The notes under the pieces are model-generated. The model did not search any database. It was not told the origin of the DNA and worked only from the letters and a program-made list of their open reading frames with translations. From Magnaporthiopsis rhizophila (Eukaryota > Ascomycota > Sordariomycetes > Magnaporthales > Magnaporthaceae), in NCBI GenBank assembly GCA_003049465.1, contig PYSS01000123.1:51336-115335 (forward strand): a stretch of 64,000 bases of DNA, in the 5' to 3' direction. The position numbers and the translations under genes were made by a program. Positions within the stretch are counted from its first letter, which is position 1, and each line of letters starts with the position of its first letter. Shown in pieces: positions 45,619 through 55,874 of the stretch.

Positions 45619-45808
45619 TGGAATGCTCAAGTTATGTGGCGGATCAAGCTGTTGAGCTTATAGTGTTGTGTGGGAACCAAGACGGGGGGATCCTTTGTGT
45701 CTGTCACCCCTCCTCAGCTTGCCCGTTCCACGGCGAGCCCAAAACACAGAGACAACACAACACAAAAACACACAGACACATACACATCACACCAACACAT
45801 ATACCCAC

Positions 45809-46369
45809 ATGATGCCGTCCTCCATCCCCTCGGCCGAGACGACCAAGGCGCTGCAGGCCGCGTCGCTCTTCGCCGTCTCGGCCGCAAGCGGGGCGACGCT
45901 TGGGCTCTCCTTCTTCGTGGTTCCCACCTTACTCGAGGCTCCAACGCCGCTGATGCTGCACCTGTGGGAGCGCACCCTGCTGCGGGGGCGCAACATCCTC
46001 GCGCCCATCGACCTGCTCAGCTCCCTGGGCTTCGCCAGCCTGGCGATCCGGCTGTCGCGCGCGTCGGCGGCGTCGTCGTCCGTTCCATCCCGCTGCTACG
46101 GCGCCGCCGCCGTGCTGGCGGCCAGCGTCGTGCCCTACACGCTGCTGGTCGTCATGCCCACCAACCGCAAGCTGCTGCGCCGCACCGAGCTGGCCCGCGC
46201 CCTGGGCCCGGCTGCGGCTGCTGCTGCAGACGACGACGACGCCGTCAGGCCCGCCGACGAGCCCGAGTCCAGCAAGTCCCTGGTCGACCACTGGGGGATG
46301 CTCAATCTCGGCCGCTCCGCGCTTCTCCTCGTGTCTGCGGCGCTCGGGTTTTATGCGTCGTCTCTGTGA
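45809..46369 (+). CDS. DUF1772 membrane protein (anthrone-oxygenase-like family)
   Basis: A single exon of 186 residues starting at MMPSSIPS; the frame continues upstream to 45668 but that part is repetitive His/Thr leader sequence, so the first ATG of the pair is chosen. Four hydrophobic helices are visible: ASLFAVSAASGATLGLSFFV, PIDLLSSLGFASLAIRLS, AAAVLAASVVPYTLLVVMPT and NLGRSALLLVSAALGFYASS. The Gly-x3-Gly first helix, MPTNRKLL after helix 3 and W-x2-LN-x-GR before helix 4 match DUF1772. Some members act as anthrone oxygenases or other small oxygenases in aromatic polyketide pathways; most are uncharacterised. It converges with the P450 gene, 332 bp away. Confidence 0.75.
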   Translation: MMPSSIPSAETTKALQAASLFAVSAASGATLGLSFFVVPTLLEAPTPLMLHLWERTLLRGRNILAPIDLLSSLGFASLAIRLSRASAASSSVPSRCYGAAAVLAASVVPYTLLVVMPTNRKLLRRTELARALGPAAAAAADDDDAVRPADEPESSKSLVDHWGMLNLGRSALLLVSAALGFYASSL

Positions 46370-46701
46370 TTGCTAGCTAGGGTGTACGCACGCGGCCGGG
46401 GAAACGGGGCAGCTTATGGTCTCATTCATACATTTGCACTTCTGCAGTGCGGGCGAGACAAGGACGTCACGTTTCATTTTTATTTTACGAGTTACGGGGC
46501 ACGGAATTTGATCGCGTTTGATTTATTATGTCGGGGAACCCAAGCTAGATAAGACGAAGAAGAGAACAAAAACAGCCATGTGACGTTGCCACCTCCTCAT
46601 ATCTAAAATATTTACAAAGCATCCTTCTCCCCGTGTGTAACGCCATAACGCCCGCGAAGCAGTCTCAAGCTCTTTTCGCCACCAGAACTGCCGTCAGCTC
46701 G
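46370..46701. other. Intergenic, convergent 3' regions
   Basis: 332 bp between the stops of the DUF1772 and P450 genes; AT-rich UTR-like DNA. Confidence 0.55.
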
Positions 46702-48433
46702 CTACCTCCTAACCGCCGTCAGCCTCACGTTCAGCGGCTTCTTCTCGTACAGCAGCCACACCCTCTGGTCGCCCCAGTCCTCGCTCTCGGGCATGAGCTC
46801 CATGTCAAAGTTCCATACCAGCCGGGCCAGCGCCAGCCGCGTCTCGAGGTACGTGAGCCCCCTGCCGAGGCAGCCGCGCGAGCCGACGCTAAAGGGCTGG
46901 AACACGGCCCTGTTGTCGGCCGCGAAGCGCTTGGCGTCCTCGTTATCATTCCGGTCCTTGTCCTCGGCGATGAGCCACCGCTCCGGCGCAAAGCTCCACG
47001 GCTCGACAAAGTTGCGGCTGGAGTGGTACGCCGCCCAGTGCGTGACCTGCAGGCTCGTCCCCTCGGCCACGAACCGGCCCTCGACCGTGGCGCCGCCGGG
47101 CCCGACGAGGCGGTGAATCCCTGCGGGCAATGGCGGGCGCACGCGTAGAGCCTCGCTGATGACGGCGTGCAGATAGGGCAGACGCGACGCCGCCAGGGGC
47201 GTGATGTCCCCTTCGCGGGAAAAGGCGCCGCGCACCTCGCCCGCCAGCCGAGCCATGGCGTGCGGCTGGCGCAGAAGGCTGTAGATGGCGCTCGAGATGA
47301 GCGTGGCCGACGTCTCGGACCCGGCCATGACGAGGGTCTGGCAGTTGGCGTAGAGCTCCGACAGCGTCATGGTGCCGCCGTCCTTGAGGTCGCGGCTGTT
47401 GCTGCCGGGCCCCAGCGTGTCGGTGACGTGCTTGAGGATGTGCGTCATAAAGTCGGGCCGTTGCGCGTCGTCGGCCGCCGCTCGCTCGCGCCGCCGGTCG
47501 ATCTTGTCCTTGGTGCAGCGAACGTGCTCGTCGGCCTCGTCTTTGAGCCGTCGCGGCACCAGCGCCTCGATCAGGACGCCCAGCCAGCCCATGGTCATGA
47601 CGATTTGGCCGTACATCATCATCTTGAGGCGGGAGAAGAGGAAGAAGATCCAGGGGTGGAATCTTGCAGCCTGTCGTCAGCGGAATGTTGGTCCTTGATA
47701 GGGAGAAAGAGGGCCGAGACTCACCTCGACTCTTCAAGACAGTTAAAGGGCTCCCCAAAGGTCAAGTCGCCGATTATGTCAAACGTGGTAAAGTTGGCCC
47801 AGGCCCACATGTCGACGGTCGAGCCGGCGTTCTCGTGCATGCGGCGGATCAGCAGGTCGACGTACTTGATCACCACCGGCTCCTGCTCCCTGAGCGACCG
47901 GTCCGAGAAGGCCGGGCTCAGGATGCGGCGGTGGCGGGCGTGGCCGTCGTTGGCGAGCCAGAGCAGGCCCAGGGCGCCGTAGAACTCGCGCTCTCGCAGG
48001 CCGTAGGCCGGATTTGTTGGGATGCCGCCGCCTTTCCCGCCGCCGATGTCGTGCCAGGCCGCCGCGCTCGTGTACGAGAGCTCCCAGGGCGAGATGCGGA
48101 CGACGTCGCCGTACACCTCGTGGAAGTCGTGCAGCCGGTCGTTGATGCGGCCCGTCACCTGCTGGTAGACCTTGGCGCACTCGAAGCCGCGGTACAGCAG
48201 CGGGCCCGGGAAGCCGGCGAGGGGGTGGAAGTAGATGTTGTAGATGAAGGTGTAGGCCGGTATTGCGATGCACTGTTCGTGTTAGTATGTATTTCTTCTA
48301 AACAGTCTTTTCGCTTCTTCCCTGCTTGCTCCAGACTTACAAGACCGGCGGCCAAGATTGCGATGTGCACAAGCTCTACGTGAGAGAGCACCCCGGTGCC
48401 AACAATGTCTGGCGCGAAGTTGGTTGGCGACAT
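46702..48433 (-). CDS. Cytochrome P450 monooxygenase (CYP65 / isotrichodermin C-15 hydroxylase-like)
   Basis: Exons 48341-48433, 47725-48272 and 46702-47662 join in phase to 533 residues. The N-terminus has a membrane anchor (IAILAAGL spliced to CIAIPAYTFIYNIYFHPLAG) followed by the proline-rich FPGP. WELSYT and the W-containing C helix region, MAGSETSAT (I helix oxygen-binding motif), EALR (ExxR), the PERW-type motif FAPERW, and the haem loop FSVGSRGCLG with ligand Cys about 478 are all present. The enzyme is thus likely active, at the ER. FGEPFNCLEESR spliced to FHPW is characteristic of the fungal CYP65-like group that oxidises secondary metabolites or xenobiotics. The substrate cannot be told. 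Neighbours are DUF1772 (convergent) and, beyond a repeat-rich gap region, an aldehyde dehydrogenase. Confidence 0.93.
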
Positions 48434-48650
48434 TGTGGGTATGATGATGTAGATGAAAGGGTTTCGGTGTTGTATCGGCAGCGGGAAGGGGCGATCTCCG
48501 GTGTTTTCGGTCAAGGGGTACTGCTGCGTTACTGGCGAATGGGCAGGTGGTGGAAGCTCATGTCGTGGACTGCTACGAAGAAGGTGGCGAATATCAGGGG
48601 CCATAGCCCTCTTTTTATCTACCTCCTCTGGACGGCAGGTCCAAAGAGTG

Positions 48651-48720
48651 GTAGGTAGGTAGGTACCTGGTAGGCAGTATGTACCAGGCAGTACATATAG
48701 TAGGTAGCCGGTAGGTAGGA
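48651..48720. repeat. TAGG/GGTA microsatellite cluster
   Basis: GTAGGTAGGTAGGTA at 48651-48665 is followed by further TAGG-containing units (GTAGGCAG, GTAGGTAG, GGTAGGTAGG) to about 48720. Related CCTA units occur at about 12863 and 38610, so it is a recurring simple repeat. Confidence 0.75.
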
Positions 48721-49048
48721 GCCACTGCCGACACCCGGGTAGTTAGCTCATGCCCACAGACGGCAGCCTCGATCGTCTCCATCCACCTTCTACCCTCGAC
48801 ATCAGTAAGCGGTCCGAAAATAAGCCTGGATCCTGCGGTTAGCCGGGTCGATGCCCCCGCCCTCCCCGGGTACGGCTTTCGCCCATGCAAGCTCTATCAC
48901 AGGGTACCCACCAGTGGCGGTTGGAGGCCCTAAGAGGCATGCCGAGCGAGCTATCCCTCACATGTCCTCCTTCGCAGGCAAGGCCGACCATCTCCTGATA
49001 CCGGCGGAATGGATAGTGATTTTTTGACGCGAGAGGCCGAGGTGTTTC

Positions 49049-49117
49049 TTTTTTTTTTTTTTTTTTTTTTTTTTTTNNNNNNNNNNNNTTTTTTTTTTTT
49101 TTTTTTTTTTTTTTTTT
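49049..49117. repeat. Poly(T) tract containing a 12-N assembly gap
   Basis: T28 (49049-49076), N12 (49077-49088) and T29 (49089-49117). The gap most likely marks an unresolved homopolymer; its true size and content are unknown. Confidence 0.95.
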
Positions 49118-50560
49118 CGGAAGCTAGAAGGCAAATGGGCACATTATGACGGCAGTCCCAGAGCCTGTCTGGTCCACGCAGCAAGCCAAGCTGCACGGCG
49201 GTTCTCGGTCAGATAGGCCGGACGTCAACACGTCATGACGCTACCACCCCCACACCTTGATTTATAATGCTATCTAGGTATGGAGGAAGACGCGGAGTTG
49301 CAGTGCTGCCTGCGTCAAGTTCAAACGTAGCATACCTTAAGTAGGTGGTAGTAGGTATACAAGCAGCAAACACGGCACGTTTATGTCAAAAGCGCATTGG
49401 GTTTACTGCAGGAAGTTACCGTAACGGCCACCCATGCATGCATGCCACCTCACCTCCTGATGGTTGCAAAGCTCAATAAAAGCGGTCACGATCCCGGAGA
49501 AGGTACGGCCTCAACAAAAACAGGAAAACGGCAACAAGGTCTGAAACAAGCTGCACCGTTCCTTCTTCTTCAACCACTACCAGGTATTCTCCTCCCGTCT
49601 CCATGTGGGGAGGAAAACGTCCGTCGCCCCGATATCCCGGTTACCTCTTGGTCCTGAGCGCGAGCCGGCTGGATCTCTGGACGGGTAGGCGCGCCACCAG
49701 GATCTGTAGGTCTCGGTCTGATATTCGTTTTTTGCGCGCCGAAATTTCCCGCCTCTCGTCTCCACCCACCCTGAGCCACCTTCCGAGCATGCGCCGGTAC
49801 GAACTTTTTTCTTCTTTCTGTCTTGGTTGTTACGTATAGTAGGCAGGCCGGGTCGCACAAGCTGCAACCCACCCCACCTGCCGTGGAACTCAGGTTCGCT
49901 GGCCAGAAGAGGCAAGGCCGCATCTTATGCCGAGTAGATGAAAAGGTAACCACAAGCGCGGCTGCGCTTTTCTCGAGATCGACGGAAACGTGGACTGTTG
50001 TAGTGCAACATGGTCGAACTCTTACACAAAGCAGAGGTTTTTGTCTCGCGAACACTGCTTGCTTTATTTTAACGTCATATAGTCCAAAGCCGCGCACGCA
50101 CCGCCGCAAACAAACGTGACACTGCAGTAGAGCCTGACCGTCCCCTTTTCGGCGGCTGTGTCCTCCGAGTTTATCCAACGGGAGGCTGCAGAGTCGAGGG
50201 GCGTCGATGTCTCAGGCTCCCGGGTGGAGGGAGAGAAAAAAAAAAGAAAAAGAAGAGACAAGCGAGAGACACAAGGAACATCAGGAAAAATAAATAATAA
50301 AACGCACGAACCATCGTCACCTGCCTCGTTGCGTGGGGGCTAAATGAGCTGCTCGATGGGCGCTGTGTATCCTGACACACCCCGAGATCCGCTCATCGGC
50401 TGCTGAATGTTTGCCACCATCCTTCTCCTTTCCGTTCAACGCCGGATCGTGATCGTATATCGGCTTCCTGAGCCGGAACAAAGGGGCTGACCCCTGTTCT
50501 GTCCTGCCCTATCCTGTGCTTTCTGCCTGTTCCTTCCCTTCACCGCTGAATAGTCCACAC

Positions 50561-52003
50561 TCATACCCTGTAGGTCACAACCTTGGTCTTGACCCACTCC
50601 TCCAGGCCTCCCGCGGTGTTGAACCGGCCGTAGCCGCTCGACTTTACACCGCCGTGCGGCAGCACCGGCTCGTCGTGGACCGTCATGTTGTTGATGTGCA
50701 CGGCGCCGGACTCGATGCGGCCGGCCAGACGAAAACCGCGGCGCAGGTCCTCGGTGAAGACGGCGGACGCCAGGCCGTACTCGGTGTCGTTGGCGATGCG
50801 CACCGCCTCGTCCTCGCTCTCGACCTCGAACAGCGACACGGTCGGGCCGAAGCTCTCGGTGCGGTAGACGTCCATGTCGGCCGTCACGCCCGCCAGCGCC
50901 ACGGGCCGCAGCTGGTGCTCGTTCAGCCCGGCAGTGGCATCGGCGTCGCCAAGCACCACCGACGCGCCCTTGGCCAGCGCGTCTCGCACCAGCGCCCGGT
51001 TGCGCGCCACGCCTTGGGCCTGCACCAGCACGGGCGCGGGCCCCTTGGTTGAGAAGAAGCGCTCGGCGCTGGCGGCGAACTTGGTCCTGAACTCTGCCGC
51101 CACGTTCTTGTGCACCACGATGCGCTCCGTCGACATGCAGATCTGGCCCGAGTTCATAAAGGCGCCAAGCGCGCACTGGTCCGCCGCCAGCGCCATGTCC
51201 GCGTCCTCCCACACGATGGCGGGCGCCTTGCCGCCCAGCTCCAGCAGGACCGGCTTGAGGTTCTCGGCCGCCAGACGCGCGATGATGCGCCCGACGGTCG
51301 TGCTGCCCGTGAAGTTGATCTTTTTAACCGCGGCGTGCGAGATCAGCGCCTTGGTGACGTCGGGCGCGTTTTCGGGCGACGAGTAGACGACGTTGAGCGC
51401 GCCCGCCGGCAGGCCCGCGTCGGCAAAGGCCGCGGCGATCCCCCACATGCAGCGCGGCGACAGCTCGCTGCCCTTGAGCACGACCGTGTTGCCCGCCGCC
51501 AGCGGGGACGCCACGGCCCGCACGCCCAGGATGTAGGGCGCGTTCCAGGGCGCCAGGGCCAGCACGACGCCGTACGGCTCCTTGAGCACCAGCGCGCCCA
51601 CGCCCGGGTCCTGCGTCGTGGGCGCCAGCCCGGCCAGCGAGGAGATGCAACTCGCCAGCTCCATCACGTGGTCGCGCGCCACGTCGATGTTGAAGTTTGC
51701 CCACTGCGCCGTCGCCGCCGTCTCGGCCTGCATGTAGCCCACGAGCTCGGCGCGCCGCGCGTCCAGCGCCGCAGCCGCCCTGAGCAGCACGTCGCGCCGC
51801 GCCCGCGGCGTCTGCGTCCGCCACGTGTCCAGCGCCGCGGCGGCCGAATCTGCGGCCGCCTCGGCGTCGGCCACGCCTGCGTTGCTGCACTGGTGGATCG
51901 TCTGGCCCGTCTCTGGCGACTTGACCGGGAAGCTGCTGGTCGACGGCCGGTCCTTGCCGCCCACGAGGAGGGGCACCGTGTAGGAACTGTCGCTGGTTGC
52001 CAT
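50561..52003 (-). CDS. Aldehyde dehydrogenase, salicylaldehyde/vanillin dehydrogenase-like
   Basis: A single exon of 480 residues, full length for the NAD(P)-dependent ALDH superfamily. Catalytic Cys about 289 lies in NSGQICMST, the general base Glu about 255 in LELGGKAP, Asn about 154 in APWNAPY, and the cofactor loop is FTGSTTVGR. The C-terminal HGGVKSSGYGRFNTAGGLEE is typical of the aromatic aldehyde (salicylaldehyde, vanillin, benzaldehyde) group. It oxidises an aldehyde to its acid in the cytosol. The exact substrate is inferred only from overall likeness. GC3 bias is strong, like the housekeeping neighbours. Together with the P450 and DUF1772 genes it forms a small oxidative-metabolism island. 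Confidence 0.92.
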   Translation of the reverse strand: MATSDSSYTVPLLVGGKDRPSTSSFPVKSPETGQTIHQCSNAGVADAEAAADSAAAALDTWRTQTPRARRDVLLRAAAALDARRAELVGYMQAETAATAQWANFNIDVARDHVMELASCISSLAGLAPTTQDPGVGALVLKEPYGVVLALAPWNAPYILGVRAVASPLAAGNTVVLKGSELSPRCMWGIAAAFADAGLPAGALNVVYSSPENAPDVTKALISHAAVKKINFTGSTTVGRIIARLAAENLKPVLLELGGKAPAIVWEDADMALAADQCALGAFMNSGQICMSTERIVVHKNVAAEFRTKFAASAERFFSTKGPAPVLVQAQGVARNRALVRDALAKGASVVLGDADATAGLNEHQLRPVALAGVTADMDVYRTESFGPTVSLFEVESEDEAVRIANDTEYGLASAVFTEDLRRGFRLAGRIESGAVHINNMTVHDEPVLPHGGVKSSGYGRFNTAGGLEEWVKTKVVTYRV

Positions 52004-52880
52004 ATTTGCGTGTAGGTGTGTGCCGAATATCGTAAACTCAGTTCAGATTGTGTGGTTTGTATATAGAGGAAAATCAGGAGTCGAGATGCAGGTTGGTGGG
52101 GAGGCGCTCCTCACTGAGATGGCGCCCCGACCCATCAGCATTTTGTAACCCATCCATTTTCGCAACCAGGGACTCGCGGCCGGAATTCACCCTCGGCTCC
52201 CAGCCCGTGACCCCGCATTTCATCACCGTTCTATGGGCATCGGCACTTGTCTTGGAGCCACGGTACGCTCTGCCCGTCAAAATCCTTCTTGCTCGGCTCG
52301 GGAAGTGGGCGCCGTGTTGGCGGGGAGATAGGGAGAACCGAAACAACATCATAAATGCCTTTATAACCAGTTTCAAAGACCCAAAACCTAAAACCCACTT
52401 GGGCGCCCTTGTCGTGGCTTTTGGTCCGGGTTTGGGTTTTTTTTTTTTTTTTTCAGGTCGACCCGTGGACCCAAATGGTCGATACCCATGCGTGGGTTTT
52501 TGGCGAACTCTACGAGAGGAACGGCTTGGAGGAACGAAGACTAAGAATGGAGGTGAAACCGGATGTAAAAGTCTTGAATCCAAGCCTATCATGACGACGA
52601 TTGACGGATTCCTACCATTCTTAGGTCTTGCTGCGATGTCTCCAGCCCTGGTGTTTTTTTTAAATTGAATCTTGGATGGGCGCTATCGACCAAAACTTGC
52701 TGTACTCTACTAACTGTCGTGCTGAACGCGGTAATACGCTTCTGTAGGCTGGCTGGGGAGGGTAATCCCAAGTATAATTTTACACAATGATATGGAACTC
52801 ACGATCCATCGATCGTACACAGCCCGCCGTCCTGTCCTCCATTGTTAAGCGCTGTCGGGATGCACCCAGTTGCGCAGGGA
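52004..52880. other. Intergenic region
   Basis: About 880 bp between the ALDH start and the ZZ/EF-hand gene stop, with a T17 run near 52438. No gene is seen. Confidence 0.55.
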
Positions 52881-55874
52881 CTAGCTGTACGGAATGCAAA
52901 CGTCGATCCAGCTGCCCAGGTAGTCCAGCCGGTTCGAATGCCTCTCCTCTCTACGGTAGATCTCCTCGAACTCGGCGTACGATAGCTTCCCCCACCCACC
53001 GCGCTGCCTCTGCTCCTGCTCAGCAAGGTCTAGTCGTTTCCACTCGACGAGCATGTACCGCGGGAACATGCCCACGTTGGCCGCGTCGTCGTCGTCGTCG
53101 TCGTTGGAGTCGTCATCCGACTCCTCCCGCTGCCCTGTCGACTCGACGTCCTCTGCCGACGTCGACTCGCCCGAACAGTCCGACTCGGCTCCGGCGTTGG
53201 ACGCCCCGAGAGCGGCCGACTCGAGAGCGCCTGCCGACCGAGCCAGGTCCGCGTCGCTATTGGGGCGGAACTGCGGCATAGTCGGGTCGTGTGGCCGAGT
53301 CTCGGTCTGGTTGCCTTCCGACTGCTGCGCTTCGGGCGCCACGCCGCCGTCCTGCTCATAGTTGGCAGGCTCCTCGTAGATGCTCGCTGCGTCCGAGTGT
53401 TCAGCATCGCCATCGACCAGGACGGTTTCCTCTTGGGGCGCAGCATCTGCTTGCACGTGCCCTGTAGTGTCCGACGACGGCACGGTCTGCGTCTGCTGAG
53501 CCTGCCGAGCCTGCTGGACGGGAGCACTGGTATTCTCCTCACGATTTTCTTTCTGGGCCGCGCTGGAACTATTCGGGTGGTCCTGATGCTGCTGCTTCCT
53601 CCCATCCTCCTCGTCCGGGTTGATCGATTCAAAGTATTTTCGGTACCTGCGGCGGTCCTCGCGCGTCGAGGCGGCCCTCACTGCCAGGTCCTCCTTTTTC
53701 TTGAACAAAACGTCGAGTAGCTCGTTGAAGGCCTGCTGCGTCACCTGGTACAGGATCTCTTTGCCTGCGTCCCTCTCCGCATCCGGTATCTCCATCCCAC
53801 CCCACCGCTCGGGCACGCTTCGGGACGAGGTCGAGGGATTCGACCGGATCTCGTAGTCATCCGTCTCCTCAGCGAACCGGACCTTGGACGACGAGCGCGA
53901 CCTCTGCGACATTGCATCTGGTTTCCCCTTGTTGACCTTGGAGTTGTGGTTGGCCTCGGCCTCGGCCGGATCCGCGAAGACGTCTTCCTTGGCACTCCAG
54001 CCCTGAGGAGCGCTGGCGCCTTCTTCCTCGTCGAGGTAGAACTGCCGCCGCCTCCATCGCTCAAGCAGCTTCCTTCGAGCCTGAAGCCTGGACTTCTTTG
54101 TGACTCGCAGCCGATGCGTTCCGTCATACATTTTCGGGTCTGAATGGTAAGGCATGTTGCCAAAGTCTTCATCGAGGTGCCGCGATGGATCTGAACGGTC
54201 ATCGCCCGCGGGATTATGCGCCCAGGGGTCCGATTCCTGGCCTCTGTTGGTCTCGGGCCCCTCACGCTCGCGTTCCTCCAGGTAGTGTAGGAAGCTGTCT
54301 AGCGTGTTACGTGGACGGTCGTCTAGCACGGCCGAGAGCTCTGCGGTGCTCCTCGGCGGGTTGAGCAGCCCATCGAAGTACCTGGGTCCCGCGTCGCCTC
54401 CTCGCGGAGACTGCGGCCCCGCCGTGTCGGGGGAGAACAATGGCTCGGCAAAGAAGGGTTGCGGGCTGCCGCGGTTGAAGAGGCTCGTCAGAATCTCTTC
54501 CCGGCCCGACGTGTCGGGCTTGTCCTCGTTGACCGCACCGTCGCTGCTCCCGGCCAAGGCGACGTCCCCATTGCCGTGGAAAACCTTCCCCTCCTGCGCT
54601 CGGTCGTGATCGGCATCCGGAACCCTACCCTCTCTGCCGAAGAGGCTGCTGAGTGGCTGGCGGCTGGTGACTAGCTGGTGTGCCTCGGTGCTGCTCATGA
54701 CCTGGTCGTCAAGACCCTCGAGGATGTACTTGTGCATCTGCTTGAAGAGCACATAATAGGCGCGGAACAAGCGTAGAAAGTCCCTCCGGTCAACATAGCC
54801 GTCCCTGTCGACGTCGTAGCCCTCGAAGATCCGCCTCAGCTTGTCGGGGCGCTTGCGGTACGCCAGGCCGTGGAGGAACTCGGAAAATCCAATCAGGTCG
54901 TCGTTGTTGGTGTCGTAAAAGGCAAACATACGGTCGTGGATCAGGTTGGGCGCGGCGTGGCGGTAGCCGCCCGAGGGCACGAGACAGCGCTCAAAGGTGC
55001 GGCGGTCCATGGCCAGGCCCAGGTCGTCAGGGTCCTCGCGCCATTCGGTATTGGCGATGAAGGTCCACTGCTCCCAGAAGGCCTCCAGCTCCGGGCGCTC
55101 GAAGCCGGTCTCGCGCGAGAGCCTGACCATCAGCGGGTGCGGCAGGTTCCGGATGCAGGTGTCGGGGTCGCCCGGGTAGACGACGGGCTGCATCTGGCGC
55201 GGGCCAAAGGGAGGAGCAGGGATCTTGACTTTGTAGAAGATGTGCGTCTTGATGTGCATGCCCTGGGACTCGCACGTCTCGCACAGGTCGAAGTCGGCGC
55301 AGTTGGCGCAGCGGTAGCGGACGCCGCGGATGGGCACTATGCCGCAGGCGTTGCAGGCACAGCCGCGGTGCACGTAAGCGTTGCGGCGAGCGTTGTCCTC
55401 CGACACCCGGAACAGCAGGCTGACGATGTTCTGGCCGGAGCGGGGCTGGTTCGGCGGCTGCGAGTCCTCCCACCACTCCCCGCCGAGGTCTTCAGCCATG
55501 GTCTCGCCGTCGGGCTGGTTCTGGAAGCCGCGGGGTTCGCCCAGCAGGCTTCCGGCCTCGGCGTTCGCATCGCGGCGGTCGTGTTGGTTGTGGTTTTCGT
55601 CGGGGCGGTTCTCGCCGCCGTGCTCGGCGCTCGACACCGAGGCCCTCGAGCCCGTCGACCCACGGCGCGAGCGGCGCGAGGTGCGCTGGCGGGACCGGCG
55701 GCGGACAGCGTTGCTACGGTGGAGGCCGCCGGGGCCGCTCCCAGCAGCGGGCGATGCGGAGGCGGCTGTGTGCAGAAGATAGATGCCCACAGTGAGGGCG
55801 GCGACGGCCGAGATGATGGCGAGGGCAAAGCGCGGCCTCGCCAGGGTGGTGGCTGACGAGCTTGACGGATCCAT
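52881..55874 (-). CDS. Membrane-anchored ZZ zinc-finger and EF-hand protein
   Basis: A single exon of 997 residues. A hydrophobic segment at about 15-40 (FALAIISAVAALTVGIYLLH) is a signal anchor. A basic/low-complexity stretch follows, then a ZZ-type zinc finger (about 169-216: HRGCACNACGIVPIRGVRYR, CANCADFDLCETCE, then HIKTHIF). Two EF-hands follow: loop DTNNDDLIGFSE (about 321) and loop DVDRDGYVDRRD (about 354), both with the acidic positions needed to bind calcium. Residues about 430-960 are acidic, disordered and rich in Ser/Gln/Arg, with a short ordered segment (ILYQVTQQAFNELLDVLFKK). The C-terminus YLGSWIDVCIPYS looks structured. It is likely a calcium-responsive, membrane-tethered adaptor. 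The ZZ plus EF-hand pairing is known in fungal hypotheticals; function is unknown. Confidence 0.85.
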   Translation of the reverse strand: MDPSSSSATTLARPRFALAIISAVAALTVGIYLLHTAASASPAAGSGPGGLHRSNAVRRRSRQRTSRRSRRGSTGSRASVSSAEHGGENRPDENHNQHDRRDANAEAGSLLGEPRGFQNQPDGETMAEDLGGEWWEDSQPPNQPRSGQNIVSLLFRVSEDNARRNAYVHRGCACNACGIVPIRGVRYRCANCADFDLCETCESQGMHIKTHIFYKVKIPAPPFGPRQMQPVVYPGDPDTCIRNLPHPLMVRLSRETGFERPELEAFWEQWTFIANTEWREDPDDLGLAMDRRTFERCLVPSGGYRHAAPNLIHDRMFAFYDTNNDDLIGFSEFLHGLAYRKRPDKLRRIFEGYDVDRDGYVDRRDFLRLFRAYYVLFKQMHKYILEGLDDQVMSSTEAHQLVTSRQPLSSLFGREGRVPDADHDRAQEGKVFHGNGDVALAGSSDGAVNEDKPDTSGREEILTSLFNRGSPQPFFAEPLFSPDTAGPQSPRGGDAGPRYFDGLLNPPRSTAELSAVLDDRPRNTLDSFLHYLEEREREGPETNRGQESDPWAHNPAGDDRSDPSRHLDEDFGNMPYHSDPKMYDGTHRLRVTKKSRLQARRKLLERWRRRQFYLDEEEGASAPQGWSAKEDVFADPAEAEANHNSKVNKGKPDAMSQRSRSSSKVRFAEETDDYEIRSNPSTSSRSVPERWGGMEIPDAERDAGKEILYQVTQQAFNELLDVLFKKKEDLAVRAASTREDRRRYRKYFESINPDEEDGRKQQHQDHPNSSSAAQKENREENTSAPVQQARQAQQTQTVPSSDTTGHVQADAAPQEETVLVDGDAEHSDAASIYEEPANYEQDGGVAPEAQQSEGNQTETRPHDPTMPQFRPNSDADLARSAGALESAALGASNAGAESDCSGESTSAEDVESTGQREESDDDSNDDDDDDAANVGMFPRYMLVEWKRLDLAEQEQRQRGGWGKLSYAEFEEIYRREERHSNRLDYLGSWIDVCIPYS

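Larger units (their letters stand above)
48434..50560. other. Intergenic region with assembly gap (2.1 kb)
   Basis: This lies between the P450 start and the ALDH stop. It contains the P450 promoter, TAGG-type microsatellites (48651-48720), a poly(T) tract interrupted by 12 N, and the ALDH 3' side. ORFs such as 49570-50178 (minus) lack coding character. Confidence 0.5.

Noticed and set aside
45809..52003. Full secondary-metabolite gene cluster
   Set aside because: No polyketide synthase, peptide synthetase, terpene cyclase, transporter or pathway regulator is present in the window.
54870..55856. 328-codon plus-strand ORF
   Set aside because: Antisense shadow of the ZZ/EF-hand gene, with no domain.
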